64,000 nt of DNA, taken from assembly GCF_900129445.1 (NCBI RefSeq), contig NZ_FQVT01000004.1:310001-374000 (forward strand), given 5' to 3'. A model generated the notes under the pieces. That model saw only the letters and a list, made by a program, of their open reading frames with translations, was not told the origin of the DNA and did no database searches. Positions 35,653 to 46,103 of this stretch are shown here, one piece after another; position 1 is the stretch's first letter; each line of letters opens with the position of its first letter. Made by a program: the position numbers and the translations under genes. This DNA comes from Salegentibacter echinorum. Lineage in GTDB: Bacteria; Bacteroidota; Bacteroidia; Flavobacteriales; Flavobacteriaceae.

Positions 35653-37752
35653 TCAACTAATATAATTCCAAATATTCTTATGTTTGGCTACCTGAGCATA
35701 AGTAAAGCGTATTACCTTATTTTTCTCCAGTGACAGATTGGGATCTTCTTTTAAAATTTGCATCGCGTGATAGCGCGCCGATTTTAATATCTGGTTGTCT
35801 TTTACAATATCGGCAATTTTAAGGTTGAGCACGCCGCTTTGTTGTGTGCCCATAATATCCCCGGGACCACGTAGTTTGAGGTCAACTTCCGCAATTTCAA
35901 ATCCGTCGTTAGTGGCGGTCATGGTTTCCAGCCTGGTTTTACTGTCATTAGATAATTTATGCCCGGTCATTAAAATACAAAAACTTTGCTCGGCACCACG
36001 TCCCACACGGCCCCTAAGCTGGTGTAATTGAGAAAGCCCAAAACGCTCGGCACTTTCTATAATCATCACGCTGGCATTGGGAACGTTTACACCAACTTCA
36101 ATCACGGTGGTTGCAACCATAATTTGCGTCTCCCCGCGCACAAACCTGTCCATTTCATAATCTTTGGCATCTGGTTTCATTTGGCCGTGGACTATAGAAA
36201 TCTGCTGCTGGGGAAATTCCCTGGCGATACTTTCATAACCATCCATAAGGTCTTTGTAATCCATTTTTTCAGATTCCTGAATTAACGGATAGACCACGTA
36301 AACCTGTCTTCCTTTTTTAATTTCATCTCTTATAAAAGCAAAGACTTTCAAACGATTTGCATCATAACGATGTACGGTTTTAATGGGCTTCCTGCCCGGT
36401 GGCAGTTCATCGATTACCGAAATATCCAAATCTCCATAAAGGCTCATCGCCAGGGTTCTGGGAATTGGCGTGGCAGTCATCACCAAAATATGCGGCGGGA
36501 TCTTGTTTTTATGCCATAGTTTAGAACGCTGTGCGACCCCAAACCGGTGTTGTTCATCTATAATTGCCAGTCCCAAATTCTTGAATTGCACTTTGTCTTC
36601 CAACAAAGCGTGCGTACCAATAAGAATATCGATTTCGCCATTTTCCAGTTTTTCGTGAATTTCCCGTCGAGCTTTTGTTTTGGAAGAACCAGTGAGTAAA
36701 TAAATAGTAGTATCCAGGTTTTTGCATAACTCTACCAACCCATTATAATGCTGAATGGCTAAAATTTCGGTGGGCGCCATAAGACAGGCCTGGAAATCAT
36801 TATCTAAAGCAATGAACATCGCCATGAGCGCCACAATGGTTTTTCCAGATCCTACATCGCCTTGTAGCAGTCGGTTCATTTGGGCGCCACTTCCCAAATC
36901 GGCCCTAATTTCTTTAATCACCCTTTTTTGCGCCCCGGTAAGTTCAAAGGGTAAATGATGCTGATAAAACTCCCCAAAATTATCACCAATTTTATCAAAA
37001 ACATAGCCTTTAATTTTTTGCTTTTGAAGCATGTTCTTAATGAGCAGCTGCAACTGAATATAAAAAAGTTCCTCAAATTTTAACCTGAATTGCGCTTTGG
37101 TCAATAACTCCTGGCTCTGCGGAAAATGAACGTTGAAAACTGCTTTGGCTTTAGGTAATAATTTTAATTCAGTGATAATTTCTCTGGATAAACTTTCAAT
37201 AAACTTTCCCTTGGTTTCAATAAATAGCTGCTGCATCAATTTATTGATTACCCGGTCGCTAATTCCAGATTTCGCTAACTTTTCGGTAGAAGGGTAAATC
37301 GGTTGCATAGCGGTGCGCAGTTGCTTTTTGTATTCTTCTACCGGTTCCATCTCGGGATGCGGCATACTAAAAAGCCCGTTAAACCAGTTGGTTTTTCCAA
37401 AGATCACATAAGGTGTATTGATTTTTAGGTTCTCCCTAATCCATTTTTGCCCCCTGAACCAAACCAGTTTCATTTTGCCGGTATCATCTACAAAATCGGC
37501 TACCAGGCGTTTTCCGCGTTTTTGTTCCACGCTTTTTAAATGAGTAATCTTGCCAACAATTTGTACCTCGGCCGAGTTGCGTTGTAGTTCGTTAATTTTA
37601 TAAAAACACGTTTTATCCAGGTAGCGATTTGGGAAAAAATTGAGCAAGTCCTGGTAGGTGTGTATTCCCAATTCTTTTCGCATTAAATCGGCCCGGTTTG
37701 GACCAACTCCTTTTAAGTAATCTATAGGTGTTTGTAGCAAATTCGCGTTCAT
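35653..37752 (-). CDS. recG: ATP-dependent DNA helicase RecG
   Basis: Superfamily 2 helicase that remodels stalled replication forks and Holliday junctions. Seen: N-terminal wedge/OB domain, Walker A GDVGSGKTIVA near residue 298, DEQH box (IDEQHRFGVAQR) near residue 395, motif VI-like ERFGLSQLHQLRGRVGR near residue 575, and the C-terminal TRG region. 699 residues is normal. The start MNANLLQTPIDYLKGVGPNRA matches the conserved RecG beginning. Faces the M1 peptidase across a 74-bp gap with divergent starts. Confidence 0.97.
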   Translation of the reverse strand: MNANLLQTPIDYLKGVGPNRADLMRKELGIHTYQDLLNFFPNRYLDKTCFYKINELQRNSAEVQIVGKITHLKSVEQKRGKRLVADFVDDTGKMKLVWFRGQKWIRENLKINTPYVIFGKTNWFNGLFSMPHPEMEPVEEYKKQLRTAMQPIYPSTEKLAKSGISDRVINKLMQQLFIETKGKFIESLSREIITELKLLPKAKAVFNVHFPQSQELLTKAQFRLKFEELFYIQLQLLIKNMLQKQKIKGYVFDKIGDNFGEFYQHHLPFELTGAQKRVIKEIRADLGSGAQMNRLLQGDVGSGKTIVALMAMFIALDNDFQACLMAPTEILAIQHYNGLVELCKNLDTTIYLLTGSSKTKARREIHEKLENGEIDILIGTHALLEDKVQFKNLGLAIIDEQHRFGVAQRSKLWHKNKIPPHILVMTATPIPRTLAMSLYGDLDISVIDELPPGRKPIKTVHRYDANRLKVFAFIRDEIKKGRQVYVVYPLIQESEKMDYKDLMDGYESIAREFPQQQISIVHGQMKPDAKDYEMDRFVRGETQIMVATTVIEVGVNVPNASVMIIESAERFGLSQLHQLRGRVGRGAEQSFCILMTGHKLSNDSKTRLETMTATNDGFEIAEVDLKLRGPGDIMGTQQSGVLNLKIADIVKDNQILKSARYHAMQILKEDPNLSLEKNKVIRFTYAQVAKHKNIWNYIS

Positions 37753-37826
37753 GCAAACGAAGATATTAAAATCAGGTTTTTTTCCTTAACTTTCCATAAA
37801 AATAAATTGTATCTCCTTTTTCTTGT

Positions 37827-39947
37827 ATGAAGTATTTCCTTGTAAGTATGCTCCTTTTGTGTGGAGCTTTTGGATTTAGCCAAACGCCAATCGCCGATTC
37901 TCTAAATCAAGTTAATTCCGTAGATTTTAAAAAAGCAAAGGCAGAAATTGCCATTTTTCCAAAAGCTGAAAAAGTTACCGGGAAAGTTAATTACGAATTT
38001 GATGTTTTAAAAGCTACAGATTCCATTTATATCGATGCCAGGAATATGGAATTTGAAGAGGTTTTGCTGAATGACAAAAAAGTTTCTTTTCGCAATTCTA
38101 ATGAAAGAATTTGGATAAGAAAACCGTTCCAAACTTCCAAGAACAATTTGCTACAGCTGAAGTTTTCTGCAAAACCCCAGCAGGCCATGTATTTTATTAA
38201 CTGGCAAATTTCAGACTCCATAAACGCACCAAAACAGGTCTGGACACAAGGCCAGGGGAAATATACTTCAAACTGGTTGCCTTCTTTCGATGATCAACGG
38301 GAAAAGCTGGAGTTTGATTTGAGTATTTCTTTTCCGAAGGAATTTAAAGTGATTGCCAATGGAAAGTTAGTAAAAAAAGAAGCCATCAATGATTCTTTAA
38401 CCCGCTGGAATTTTGATATGAAAAAGCCCATGAGCAGTTATTTACTGGCAATTGCGGCCGGTAAATTTTTTCAGCAGAAAGAAAACTCGGCTTCCGGGGT
38501 GCCGTTAAGTTTTAATATTCAACAAGAATTAAAGCAGAATTTAGAACCTACATATCGCTATACAAAAGAGATTTTTGACTTTTTAGAGTCGGAAATTGGA
38601 GTGCCTTATCCCTGGCAAAACTACAGACAGGTGCCGGTTAGGGATTTTTTATATGCCGGCATGGAAAATACCGGTACTACTATTTTTGCCAATGCATTTA
38701 TAACCGATTCTATAGCTTTTAAGGATAGGAATTATGTGAGTGTAAATGCGCACGAGCTGGCGCACCAGTGGTTTGGTAATATGGTCACTGCCAAAGATAA
38801 TAAGGATCATTGGTTGCATGAAGGCTTCGCTACTTTTTATTCATTACTGGCCGAAAAGGAGATTTTTGGTGATGATTATTACTATTGGAAATTATACCAA
38901 TCTGCCGAGGAACTCAAGGCACGAAGCGATAAAGGTAAAGGCGAGGCCGTGACCCAATTAAAAGCAAGCTCGTTAACCTATTATCAAAAAGGAGCCTGGG
39001 CTTTGCATATTTTAAGGGAAAAAGTGGGCAGGGAAGCATTTAATCTCGCGGTTAAAAATTACCTGGAAACGTATCAATTTAAAACAGTTTCAACCAATAA
39101 TTTTATTGCTGAAGTGGAAGCGGTAAGTAATGAGGACCTTTCAGAATTTATGCGAAAATGGATTAATCAAACCGCTTTTCAGGGAACTGAAGCTTTAAAT
39201 TCCCTGAAGAAATCTGAATTTATAAAAAGTTATCTCGAGCTTGCCGCACTTAGGGAAACTCGGTTTCAAGATAAAGAAGCACTGTTAAGCGCCGCACTGG
39301 ATTTTCCGGTAAACGATTATCTTGGGCAGGAAGTGGTGTATCAATTGGCCGGAGAAACTTCAACGGGGGCAATAGCGCTTTATAGAAAAGCATTTAAAAG
39401 TAATAATGTTTATGTAAGGCAGGCTATTGCTACAAGTATGGAGAAAATTCCGCAGGAATTAAAACCACAATTTGAATCCTTGTTGAGCGATGAATCTTAT
39501 ATCACCAAAGAAAAAGCTTTGATGAAATTATGGATGAACTTTCCCGAAGATGTAGGTAAATACCTAAATAAAACCAAAGGCGTACAGGGTTTTACCAATA
39601 AAAATGTGCATTTGTTGTGGCTAACCCTAAATTTAGTGTCTCCCGGTTATGAACCACAAAATAAAACTGCGACTTACCAAGAACTTTCTGGTTATACCCG
39701 CGAGTACCGACCTATGGAGTTAAGAAGAAATGCATTTGGGTTTCTTTACCAAATAAATAGTTTTACCACGCAAAACCTCCTGGATCTCATGCAGGGGACG
39801 CAGCATCACGATTATAAATTCAGGAATTTTTGTCGGGAGTTATTAGATGAATTGTTAAAAAGTGATGATTACAAGCAGAAATTCTTAGTTTTAAGTAATC
39901 GTCTTTCAAAAAAAGAGAGCGGTTATTTAAAATCTAAATTACCATAA
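37827..39947 (+). CDS. M1 family aminopeptidase, secreted
   Basis: Zinc metallo-aminopeptidase of 706 residues. Seen: signal peptide 1-18, substrate-binding AGMEN (278-281, the GxMEN motif), zinc motif HELAHQ at 309-314 with the third ligand E332, and a helical C-terminal half that is shorter than in PepN. The export signal points to peptide scavenging outside the cytoplasm. It is followed directly, with no spacer, by the first of two patatin-like genes (stop 39947, ATG 39948), so the three are probably one operon. Confidence 0.94.
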   Translation: MKYFLVSMLLLCGAFGFSQTPIADSLNQVNSVDFKKAKAEIAIFPKAEKVTGKVNYEFDVLKATDSIYIDARNMEFEEVLLNDKKVSFRNSNERIWIRKPFQTSKNNLLQLKFSAKPQQAMYFINWQISDSINAPKQVWTQGQGKYTSNWLPSFDDQREKLEFDLSISFPKEFKVIANGKLVKKEAINDSLTRWNFDMKKPMSSYLLAIAAGKFFQQKENSASGVPLSFNIQQELKQNLEPTYRYTKEIFDFLESEIGVPYPWQNYRQVPVRDFLYAGMENTGTTIFANAFITDSIAFKDRNYVSVNAHELAHQWFGNMVTAKDNKDHWLHEGFATFYSLLAEKEIFGDDYYYWKLYQSAEELKARSDKGKGEAVTQLKASSLTYYQKGAWALHILREKVGREAFNLAVKNYLETYQFKTVSTNNFIAEVEAVSNEDLSEFMRKWINQTAFQGTEALNSLKKSEFIKSYLELAALRETRFQDKEALLSAALDFPVNDYLGQEVVYQLAGETSTGAIALYRKAFKSNNVYVRQAIATSMEKIPQELKPQFESLLSDESYITKEKALMKLWMNFPEDVGKYLNKTKGVQGFTNKNVHLLWLTLNLVSPGYEPQNKTATYQELSGYTREYRPMELRRNAFGFLYQINSFTTQNLLDLMQGTQHHDYKFRNFCRELLDELLKSDDYKQKFLVLSNRLSKKESGYLKSKLP

Positions 39948-40850
39948 ATGCGTGCATTAGTCATATCTGGCGGAGGAAGTAAAGGCGCTTTTGCGGGCGG
40001 TGTAGCGCAGTACCTGGTGGAAGAAATGGGAAGAGAATACGATCTTTACCTGGGTACTTCTACCGGAAGCCTCTTAATCTCGCATTTGGCACTTAATAAA
40101 TGTGAAAAAATAAGGCAGGTTTACACTTCAGTAAATCAGGAAAGTATTTTTAACAACAGGCCGTTTAATATAAAAAGGCGTAATGGGTACGACCAAATAA
40201 GCATTAATCATTTTAATGTATTGCGCAATTTTATAAGCGGAAAAAAGACTTTTGGTGAAAGTAAAAACCTTAGAAAACTTATTGAAAAAACCTTTACCGA
40301 AGAAGAATTCTACACGCTACGGGCGAGTAAAAAAGACATAGTGGTTACCGTCTCGAATATTTCCATGAATGCGGTAGAATATAAATCCATACAGGATTTT
40401 GATTATAAAGAATTTTGTGATTGGATATGGATTTCCTGTAATTATACACCATTTATGAGCCTGGTGCAACGGGATGGTTGTGAATATGCCGATGGTGGCC
40501 TGGGGACCATGGTGCCTATAGAAGAAGCTATAAAACGGGGCGCCACCCATATTGATGCGGTAATTTTGCAAACTGAAGCCACTATCTACAACCGTATGCC
40601 TTCCAAAAATGTTTTTGGACTTATTACTAATCTCTTCAGTTTTATGTTAGACAGGATCGAAAAACAAAATATCCAAATAGGAAAATTTACGGCAGCCAAT
40701 AAAACAGCAACCATAAAATTTTATTACACACCTACGGTTTTAACCACCAATTCCCTTATTTTTGATAAGAAACAAATGAAATCCTGGTGGCAAACCGGTT
40801 TTAATTACGCCAGGGAAAAAAGTGAAGAACTTAATCAAATTGAACCTTAA
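39948..40850 (+). CDS. Patatin-like phospholipase, first of a tandem pair
   Basis: 300-residue patatin-family lipid acyl hydrolase. Seen: oxyanion loop SGGGSKGAFAGG at 7-18, nucleophile elbow GTSTGS at 36-41 (Ser38), and catalytic Asp182 in the ADGG motif. No signal peptide. Family members cleave phospholipids or other esters. About 60 percent identical by eye to the next gene, so the pair is a tandem duplication. Stop and next start overlap by one base (TAATG). Confidence 0.93.
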   Translation: MRALVISGGGSKGAFAGGVAQYLVEEMGREYDLYLGTSTGSLLISHLALNKCEKIRQVYTSVNQESIFNNRPFNIKRRNGYDQISINHFNVLRNFISGKKTFGESKNLRKLIEKTFTEEEFYTLRASKKDIVVTVSNISMNAVEYKSIQDFDYKEFCDWIWISCNYTPFMSLVQRDGCEYADGGLGTMVPIEEAIKRGATHIDAVILQTEATIYNRMPSKNVFGLITNLFSFMLDRIEKQNIQIGKFTAANKTATIKFYYTPTVLTTNSLIFDKKQMKSWWQTGFNYAREKSEELNQIEP

Positions 40851-41773
40851 TGCGTGCATTGGTCATATCGGGCGGAGGTAGTAAAGGCGCTTTTGCAGGC
40901 GGCGTAGCCCAACATTTAATCCAGGAAGAAGGTAAAAAATACGATCTCTTTTTAGGCACTTCTACCGGGAGTTTGCTAATTCCGCATCTTGCGATGGGCA
41001 ATATAGATAAGGTATATGATATTTATACCAATGTAAACCAGCGTAAAATTTTTAGTATAAATCCTTTTATTGTTAAGAAAAAAGAGGGTAGGGAATATGT
41101 GACGATCAACTATTTTAATATGTTTTGGCAATTTATACGAAAAAAGAGAACTTTTGGAGAAAGCCTGAATCTAAGAAAACATATTAAAAAGAATTTTTCT
41201 CAAGAAAATTTTGCCCAGCTTAAAAGCCAGAAAGAAAATGTAATTGTTACGGTATCTAATCTTTCTAAAAACAGGGTGGAATATAAGGTTATTAAAGATT
41301 TTGATTATGAAGAATTTTGTGACTGGATCTGGATAAGCTGTAACTATATTCCTTTTATGAGCCTGGCGAAAAAGGATGGTTTTGAATATGCCGATGGCGG
41401 ACTTGGCTGTGTAGTACCCATTAGGGAAGCCATTAAACGCGGCGCTACAGAAGTTGATGCGATTATCCTGGAAGCAGAAAATATGGAATACAATAAGGTG
41501 CTTGGGAAAAACCCTTTTTCACTTATGATCAACTTATTTGGCTTCTTGCAGGACCAGGTGGAATATCACGATATTGTAGAAGGAAAATTAGCAGCCTTGA
41601 ACAAAAAGGTGAAATTAAACACCTATTATACACCTACAAAACTCACCGAAAATTCTTTGGTCTTCAATAAAAAATTAATGACTGAGTGGTGGCAGCAAGG
41701 TTTTGATCACGCCAAAGAAAAACATTTGCAGTACCTGGCTACAAAACGAAAAAGCTTTTTCGGACTTTTTTAA
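40850..41773 (+). CDS. Patatin-like phospholipase, second of a tandem pair
   Basis: 307-residue paralogue of the preceding gene. Seen: the same loop SGGGSKGAF at 7-15, GTSTGS at 36-41 and the ADGGLG motif near 182-187, so the catalytic dyad is intact. The C-terminus is slightly longer (KRKSFFGLF). Overlaps the first copy by one base. Two closely related copies in one operon suggest either dosage or divergence of substrate; the sequence does not tell which. Confidence 0.93.
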   Translation: MRALVISGGGSKGAFAGGVAQHLIQEEGKKYDLFLGTSTGSLLIPHLAMGNIDKVYDIYTNVNQRKIFSINPFIVKKKEGREYVTINYFNMFWQFIRKKRTFGESLNLRKHIKKNFSQENFAQLKSQKENVIVTVSNLSKNRVEYKVIKDFDYEEFCDWIWISCNYIPFMSLAKKDGFEYADGGLGCVVPIREAIKRGATEVDAIILEAENMEYNKVLGKNPFSLMINLFGFLQDQVEYHDIVEGKLAALNKKVKLNTYYTPTKLTENSLVFNKKLMTEWWQQGFDHAKEKHLQYLATKRKSFFGLF

Positions 41774-42104
41774 AAATCTTCCACTAGAATCCTAAACTTG
41801 CTAATGTTAGGGTATGAAATTAATATTAGAAGTTTAAGAACGATGGCCACAAAATCACGAATATTTAAGTTTGGTTAAAAACTTGATGACACAGATGATG
41901 CAGATTTTCTTATAAAGTTTTCTGAAATAAATTTGGGTGTCTTGACCCCTATAAAATTAGGGATTATTGGATGCTAAGCTGACTTCAAAATCATTTTTAG
42001 ATGCGTTTTCAGTATTCCATTTTAAAGATTTGATCTTGTTTTTTCGTCGTTAAGTCAAGAAACAAGCAAGATTCTCAAAAACTGACGTATTGCTCTAGCT
42101 GTTT
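41774..42104. other. Intergenic gap with degenerate low-complexity words
   Basis: 331 bp without a gene. At about 41838-41925 it has the words CCACAAAATCACGAATATTT and GATGACACAGATGATGCAGA, like other low-complexity gaps in this window. A short frame without a start at 41960-42030 on the minus strand is not convincing. Confidence 0.5.
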
Positions 42105-43356
42105 TTACAGGATTTTATAACCAAAATTTAAGCTTATAGAATTTTTTATGTTACCATTAAAATCTTCGTTTCTCATTGAATTATTAATTGAATAACTCAC
42201 GTCTAGACTCATTTTCTTAAACTTAACCCCAGTAGAAATATCTATGTAAGGATCTGCAGTTGTTTTCTCAAAATTAAAATCTGAATTAAAATTCTTTAAA
42301 TTATAAGCTTTGGATGCATTGGTTAATATATCCAGCGCTGCAGCACCCTGAAGATAAAGATTTACTGATTTTCCCTGAAGATAGTAATATCTAATTCCAA
42401 GAGGCAAAATAATACGGGAGTAATCTATAAGTAAATCTTCCCTTTCCCCGGCCCAGGCATCTGGATTGGAGGGGGTAGAACCTTCCTTATAAATTAAAGT
42501 TTCATTGGAGGTTTTACTGTATTGAAAAGAAGGATAAGAAATAACAGCAAACTTGTTGTTGAGAGAAGGGAATATATATTCTAATTCTATACCTACTCTT
42601 GGCGAGAAATAGGAATCTGTTTCTTGTTCATTGGGAAAGGGATACTCTTGCACAAAATTTATAGCGGAATAATTTACTCCTGCTTTGAGGGCTAAATTAA
42701 ATATACCCTTTCTTCTTTTTTTATAAAAATTTTCAAACTCATCTCCTTTACAAGAGTTGTATTTGGCAAATATTTTATTTAACGATTTTTGATTATATCT
42801 TGAATTAGAAATTTGCTCCTTGTTTAAAGAGGTACATTCTAGATTATTTAGTAATTGTTGTTTATACCTATCGTTAATTCCTATCTTTGTTTCATCTATT
42901 AAGTACTTTTTATGAATTAAGGGTTCTATATTTTTCCCGTCCAGGCTGAAAAAAAACCTTTTCGGAAGCTTATTAGAACGGTACGAATATAAGCTAGCTT
43001 TACCTTCTACAGAGACCTGAAGAAAAAGCGTATCTATCCTAAAGTTGGGTTGTCTTTTGGTGTCTATTTCCTTAAGATTGTCTTGAGAGATATCTAAGTT
43101 TACAATAGCTCTCTCATTTATAGGGCGAATCTAAAATTTCAAATACCTGTACCTCTCTGATAGTTTTTTCTTTAATCTCATCTCCTTGCGATAATTTATA
43201 TTGAAAGCTATTTGGATTTATTATTGTTTCAGTATTATCAATTAAGCAAGTCGTCTTCTTTCCCTCATTATTGATGTAGTATCCAGGTTGGAAGTTTTGT
43301 GAATACAATGAAAAACTAAAGCTTAACAAGACAATACCTAATAAATATAATTTCAT
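42105..43356 (-). pseudogene. Outer-membrane beta-barrel-type protein, frameshifted
   Basis: From ATG 43356 the frame gives a signal peptide (MKLYLLGIVLLSFSFSLYSQ) and about 80 residues, then stops at 43114 after LDSPYK. A second frame is open from just downstream to 42105 and continues the same protein: ERAIVNLDISQDNLKEID, LYSYRSNKLPKRFFFSLDG, a cysteine-bearing region (LNNLECTS) and a beta-barrel C-terminus ending NSISLNFGYKIL. Restoring two bases near 43115 (TATAAATGAGAG) would give about 417 residues. Separate ORFs at 42105-42653 and 43114-43356 are therefore two pieces of one gene. Lost gene or sequencing error; function unknown. Confidence 0.75.
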
Positions 43357-43442
43357 TTTTTTTTGGATTGGGTTAATGGCTGGCTAAAGTAGCTATACGA
43401 GTGTTTTTAACAAAAGTTTAGGGTTTAAATTTTCAGGAAAAT

Positions 43443-45929
43443 TTAGTCCAATACACCCAAAAATTTTAAACCAAAAATAAAAGCTGCTTCGCGATGCCCG
43501 TCTTGATTGGAGACTACATAATCCAGGCGCAATAATCTATACTTTCCAAAACCTAAATTATCCAGGCCTACCGAGAATTCAGAATATGGTTTTTGATCCT
43601 GGGTGTAGAGGGCGTTAGCGCCAAGTACCAGGTTGTAGTTTAGTTTATTTAGAAACGGAACCTTTCCTAAAACCCATCCGTTAAAATGCTGTTCGGCGTG
43701 CGCTTCAGCATAAGTTTTATTGGTGCTAAGTGCATAATAAGGCAGCAAATTAAAACGCTGTAAATAATTCATTCCGTTGCCAATGCGGGTTTGATTTCCA
43801 GCGAAATGTTTATAATCCACAAAAGCGATCTCCTTGGCATTTAAAAAAGTGCCGGCATTTAAGTTATAACCAAACTCACCCTTATTTCCAAAGCTGATAT
43901 CTTGGCGAATAGCTACGTTAAATTGATCAAAATTATATCTTCCCTCATTAGCACCCAAAGCTTTTTCATAGCCCAGGTAAAGTGTAGGGTATTTATCGGT
44001 ATTAATGGTATATTTTCGGTTCGGGTAACTCATATATTTTTGACCAAAGCGAATTCTAGCCCTCAAATCAAGTTTAAATAGCTGGTGGTCTTTAAATAAA
44101 AGACTTCCGGAATTATAGGGTTGCAAAGGGTTGTTGGCGGTGTAACTAACGTGTTTATTTGGTGTTATCACCTGGTCTGTATGGTTTACAAGTGCATTGC
44201 GATCTTCATAAACGAGATTGCCAATAAGAAAGACGCCGTTAAAAAATTCTTGTTGATAAGCAATTTTAGCAAAACTACGTTCGTAAAGTTTTAGATAATT
44301 CCGCTCAAAGAAAAGGCTGGTGATATCGTTTATTCTTTCTGAAATTGGTTTATTATCATTAACCTGTTTGGTTTCAACACCGCCAGAAACACTTAAAAAG
44401 GCTTTGGACCTGGTGTTGAACCGTTTCTGAAATCCGCCGGTAAGTCTAAAACGATCATCACTAAAACCATAGGTAGGTTTAGCGAAAATACGCCAAAATG
44501 CGGGGGAATTTTCATCTTCGGGGTTTTGCCTGAAAGAAATATTTGAGGAAATATTCCAGCCCTGAACAGTGTTGAAATGAGTTTCAAATAAAGGAGAACT
44601 AATGTTGAAATAATTGTTTTTAAAAGAATTTTGATGAGAATATCCAAACAGCAGGTCGGTCACCTCAAATTTATTCCTAACCGCGTCTATAGAATCTTTG
44701 TAAGGTTTAGAATCGCGCAGCTCTTGTATACTATCTTTTTTTACATAATCGTTTAGTTCTTCTTTTGTGAGGGGCACGGGTCGCAGACGCTCCCAATAGG
44801 TAGAATCCTTTTTGTTGGCGGCATCGGCAAAAGATAAAATTTCGGCACCAAAACTCGAGTTATCAAATTGAGGATTGAAGTTATAATTGCTGTAAACAGC
44901 GGTAAAGCGGCCATCTCCCGAAACGCCGAACATGGAAAATTTAAAATCTACGGTTTGCGAAATTTGGATGTAAAATCCGTTTTCTTCAGAAAACCGATAG
45001 TCCTGTTTAAAATTCAGGGTTTCAATTGGTGGAATTTGGACTGCCTCGCCAGTAGTTTTTAAAGCGACCCCAAAAATTTGCCAGAGATCTTCAACAATAT
45101 AAATATATCCTGAAAATACCCGGTCTTTGACACGTTTGGGGATGACTTTTATTTTGTTGATGAGGTTGCCGTTATCGTCAAAAAAAGTTCCTTCCAGTTT
45201 ATAATTGTAGTAGTTAAAAGCATAACTGGCAATTGGGGAGACCATTTCGCTATTAATCTTAAGAGTATTTTCGTAAAAGGAAAAGTAGGACTCCTGCGCC
45301 GAATTTAAACTAAAACCATTGTCGTTACCGCTCACTTTAGAGGCGATAATTTTTTCTTTAAAGTCATCGGGTTTTCGATAAGAAATCTTAGAAATAGTTT
45401 CGCTTAGATAAACAATTCCGCTTCGGGTAGAATCTAAGCCTCCGCCAAGGTCACCAATTTCCTGCCCAAGAATTTTCTCAGGAGCATTTTTTATGCGCCA
45501 TAATCCGCGGGAATAATAATCGGCAGTGTAGGCTTCCAGTTTTGCAGCATTTTCTTTACGGGCAGCTATGGTATTTCTAATAATTGCATTCGCCGGGTTT
45601 TCTTCCGCACTAACCTGTACTTCCTCGAGATTAGTAGTTTCTGCCGTTAAACTGATGTCTAATTGGCGTTGAAAATCTTGAACATTAATACTTTTTTTCT
45701 CGGTTTTATAGCCTAAAAACTGAAATACCAGGCTGTAATTTCCCCGCTTATTTATTTTTAATTCATATTGCCCATTTTTGTTAGTTGTGGTACCATAACG
45801 CCCATCTTCGGTGTAAATATTTACATAAGCCAGAGAGTTCTCGTTCGTATCGGTAACGGTACCGGTGATTTGGGAATAGGTATTTAAAGTGGAAAGAACT
45901 AAGAACAGAAAAACTAATTTTGCGGGCAT
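43443..45929 (-). CDS. DUF5686 outer-membrane protein with carboxypeptidase-like N-terminal domain
   Basis: 828-residue exported protein. Seen: signal peptide 1-18, a carboxypeptidase-regulatory-like (CarboxypepD) domain (ITGTVTDTNENSLAYVNIY; KINKRGNYSLVFQFLGYK) as in SusC-type proteins, then a DUF5686 region (residues about 110-828) with a beta-barrel-like end. It lacks a TonB plug and is shorter than SusC. DUF5686 proteins are Bacteroidota-specific and uncharacterised; an outer-membrane assembly or transport role is inference. Next to the frameshifted barrel-type gene. Confidence 0.88.
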   Translation of the reverse strand: MPAKLVFLFLVLSTLNTYSQITGTVTDTNENSLAYVNIYTEDGRYGTTTNKNGQYELKINKRGNYSLVFQFLGYKTEKKSINVQDFQRQLDISLTAETTNLEEVQVSAEENPANAIIRNTIAARKENAAKLEAYTADYYSRGLWRIKNAPEKILGQEIGDLGGGLDSTRSGIVYLSETISKISYRKPDDFKEKIIASKVSGNDNGFSLNSAQESYFSFYENTLKINSEMVSPIASYAFNYYNYKLEGTFFDDNGNLINKIKVIPKRVKDRVFSGYIYIVEDLWQIFGVALKTTGEAVQIPPIETLNFKQDYRFSEENGFYIQISQTVDFKFSMFGVSGDGRFTAVYSNYNFNPQFDNSSFGAEILSFADAANKKDSTYWERLRPVPLTKEELNDYVKKDSIQELRDSKPYKDSIDAVRNKFEVTDLLFGYSHQNSFKNNYFNISSPLFETHFNTVQGWNISSNISFRQNPEDENSPAFWRIFAKPTYGFSDDRFRLTGGFQKRFNTRSKAFLSVSGGVETKQVNDNKPISERINDITSLFFERNYLKLYERSFAKIAYQQEFFNGVFLIGNLVYEDRNALVNHTDQVITPNKHVSYTANNPLQPYNSGSLLFKDHQLFKLDLRARIRFGQKYMSYPNRKYTINTDKYPTLYLGYEKALGANEGRYNFDQFNVAIRQDISFGNKGEFGYNLNAGTFLNAKEIAFVDYKHFAGNQTRIGNGMNYLQRFNLLPYYALSTNKTYAEAHAEQHFNGWVLGKVPFLNKLNYNLVLGANALYTQDQKPYSEFSVGLDNLGFGKYRLLRLDYVVSNQDGHREAAFIFGLKFLGVLD

Positions 45930-46103
45930 AAGGTTTGTTTAGATACATGACAAAATAAGTAAAATTTTAACAGGAGGATTTTAAATTTCGGTCAAAATTG
46001 CTGGTTTTCAAGCCTTTTTTAAGCTTTTAACCGTGTTGTTTTTTGAAAATAAGCTTAAGTGATTAATAATTTACCAAGAATCCTATCTCTTTTCAAGCAA
46101 AGG

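Noticed and set aside
41960-42030. Possible remnant coding frame on the minus strand in the gap after the patatin genes
   Set aside because: No start codon, only about 20 codons, and no recognisable family.
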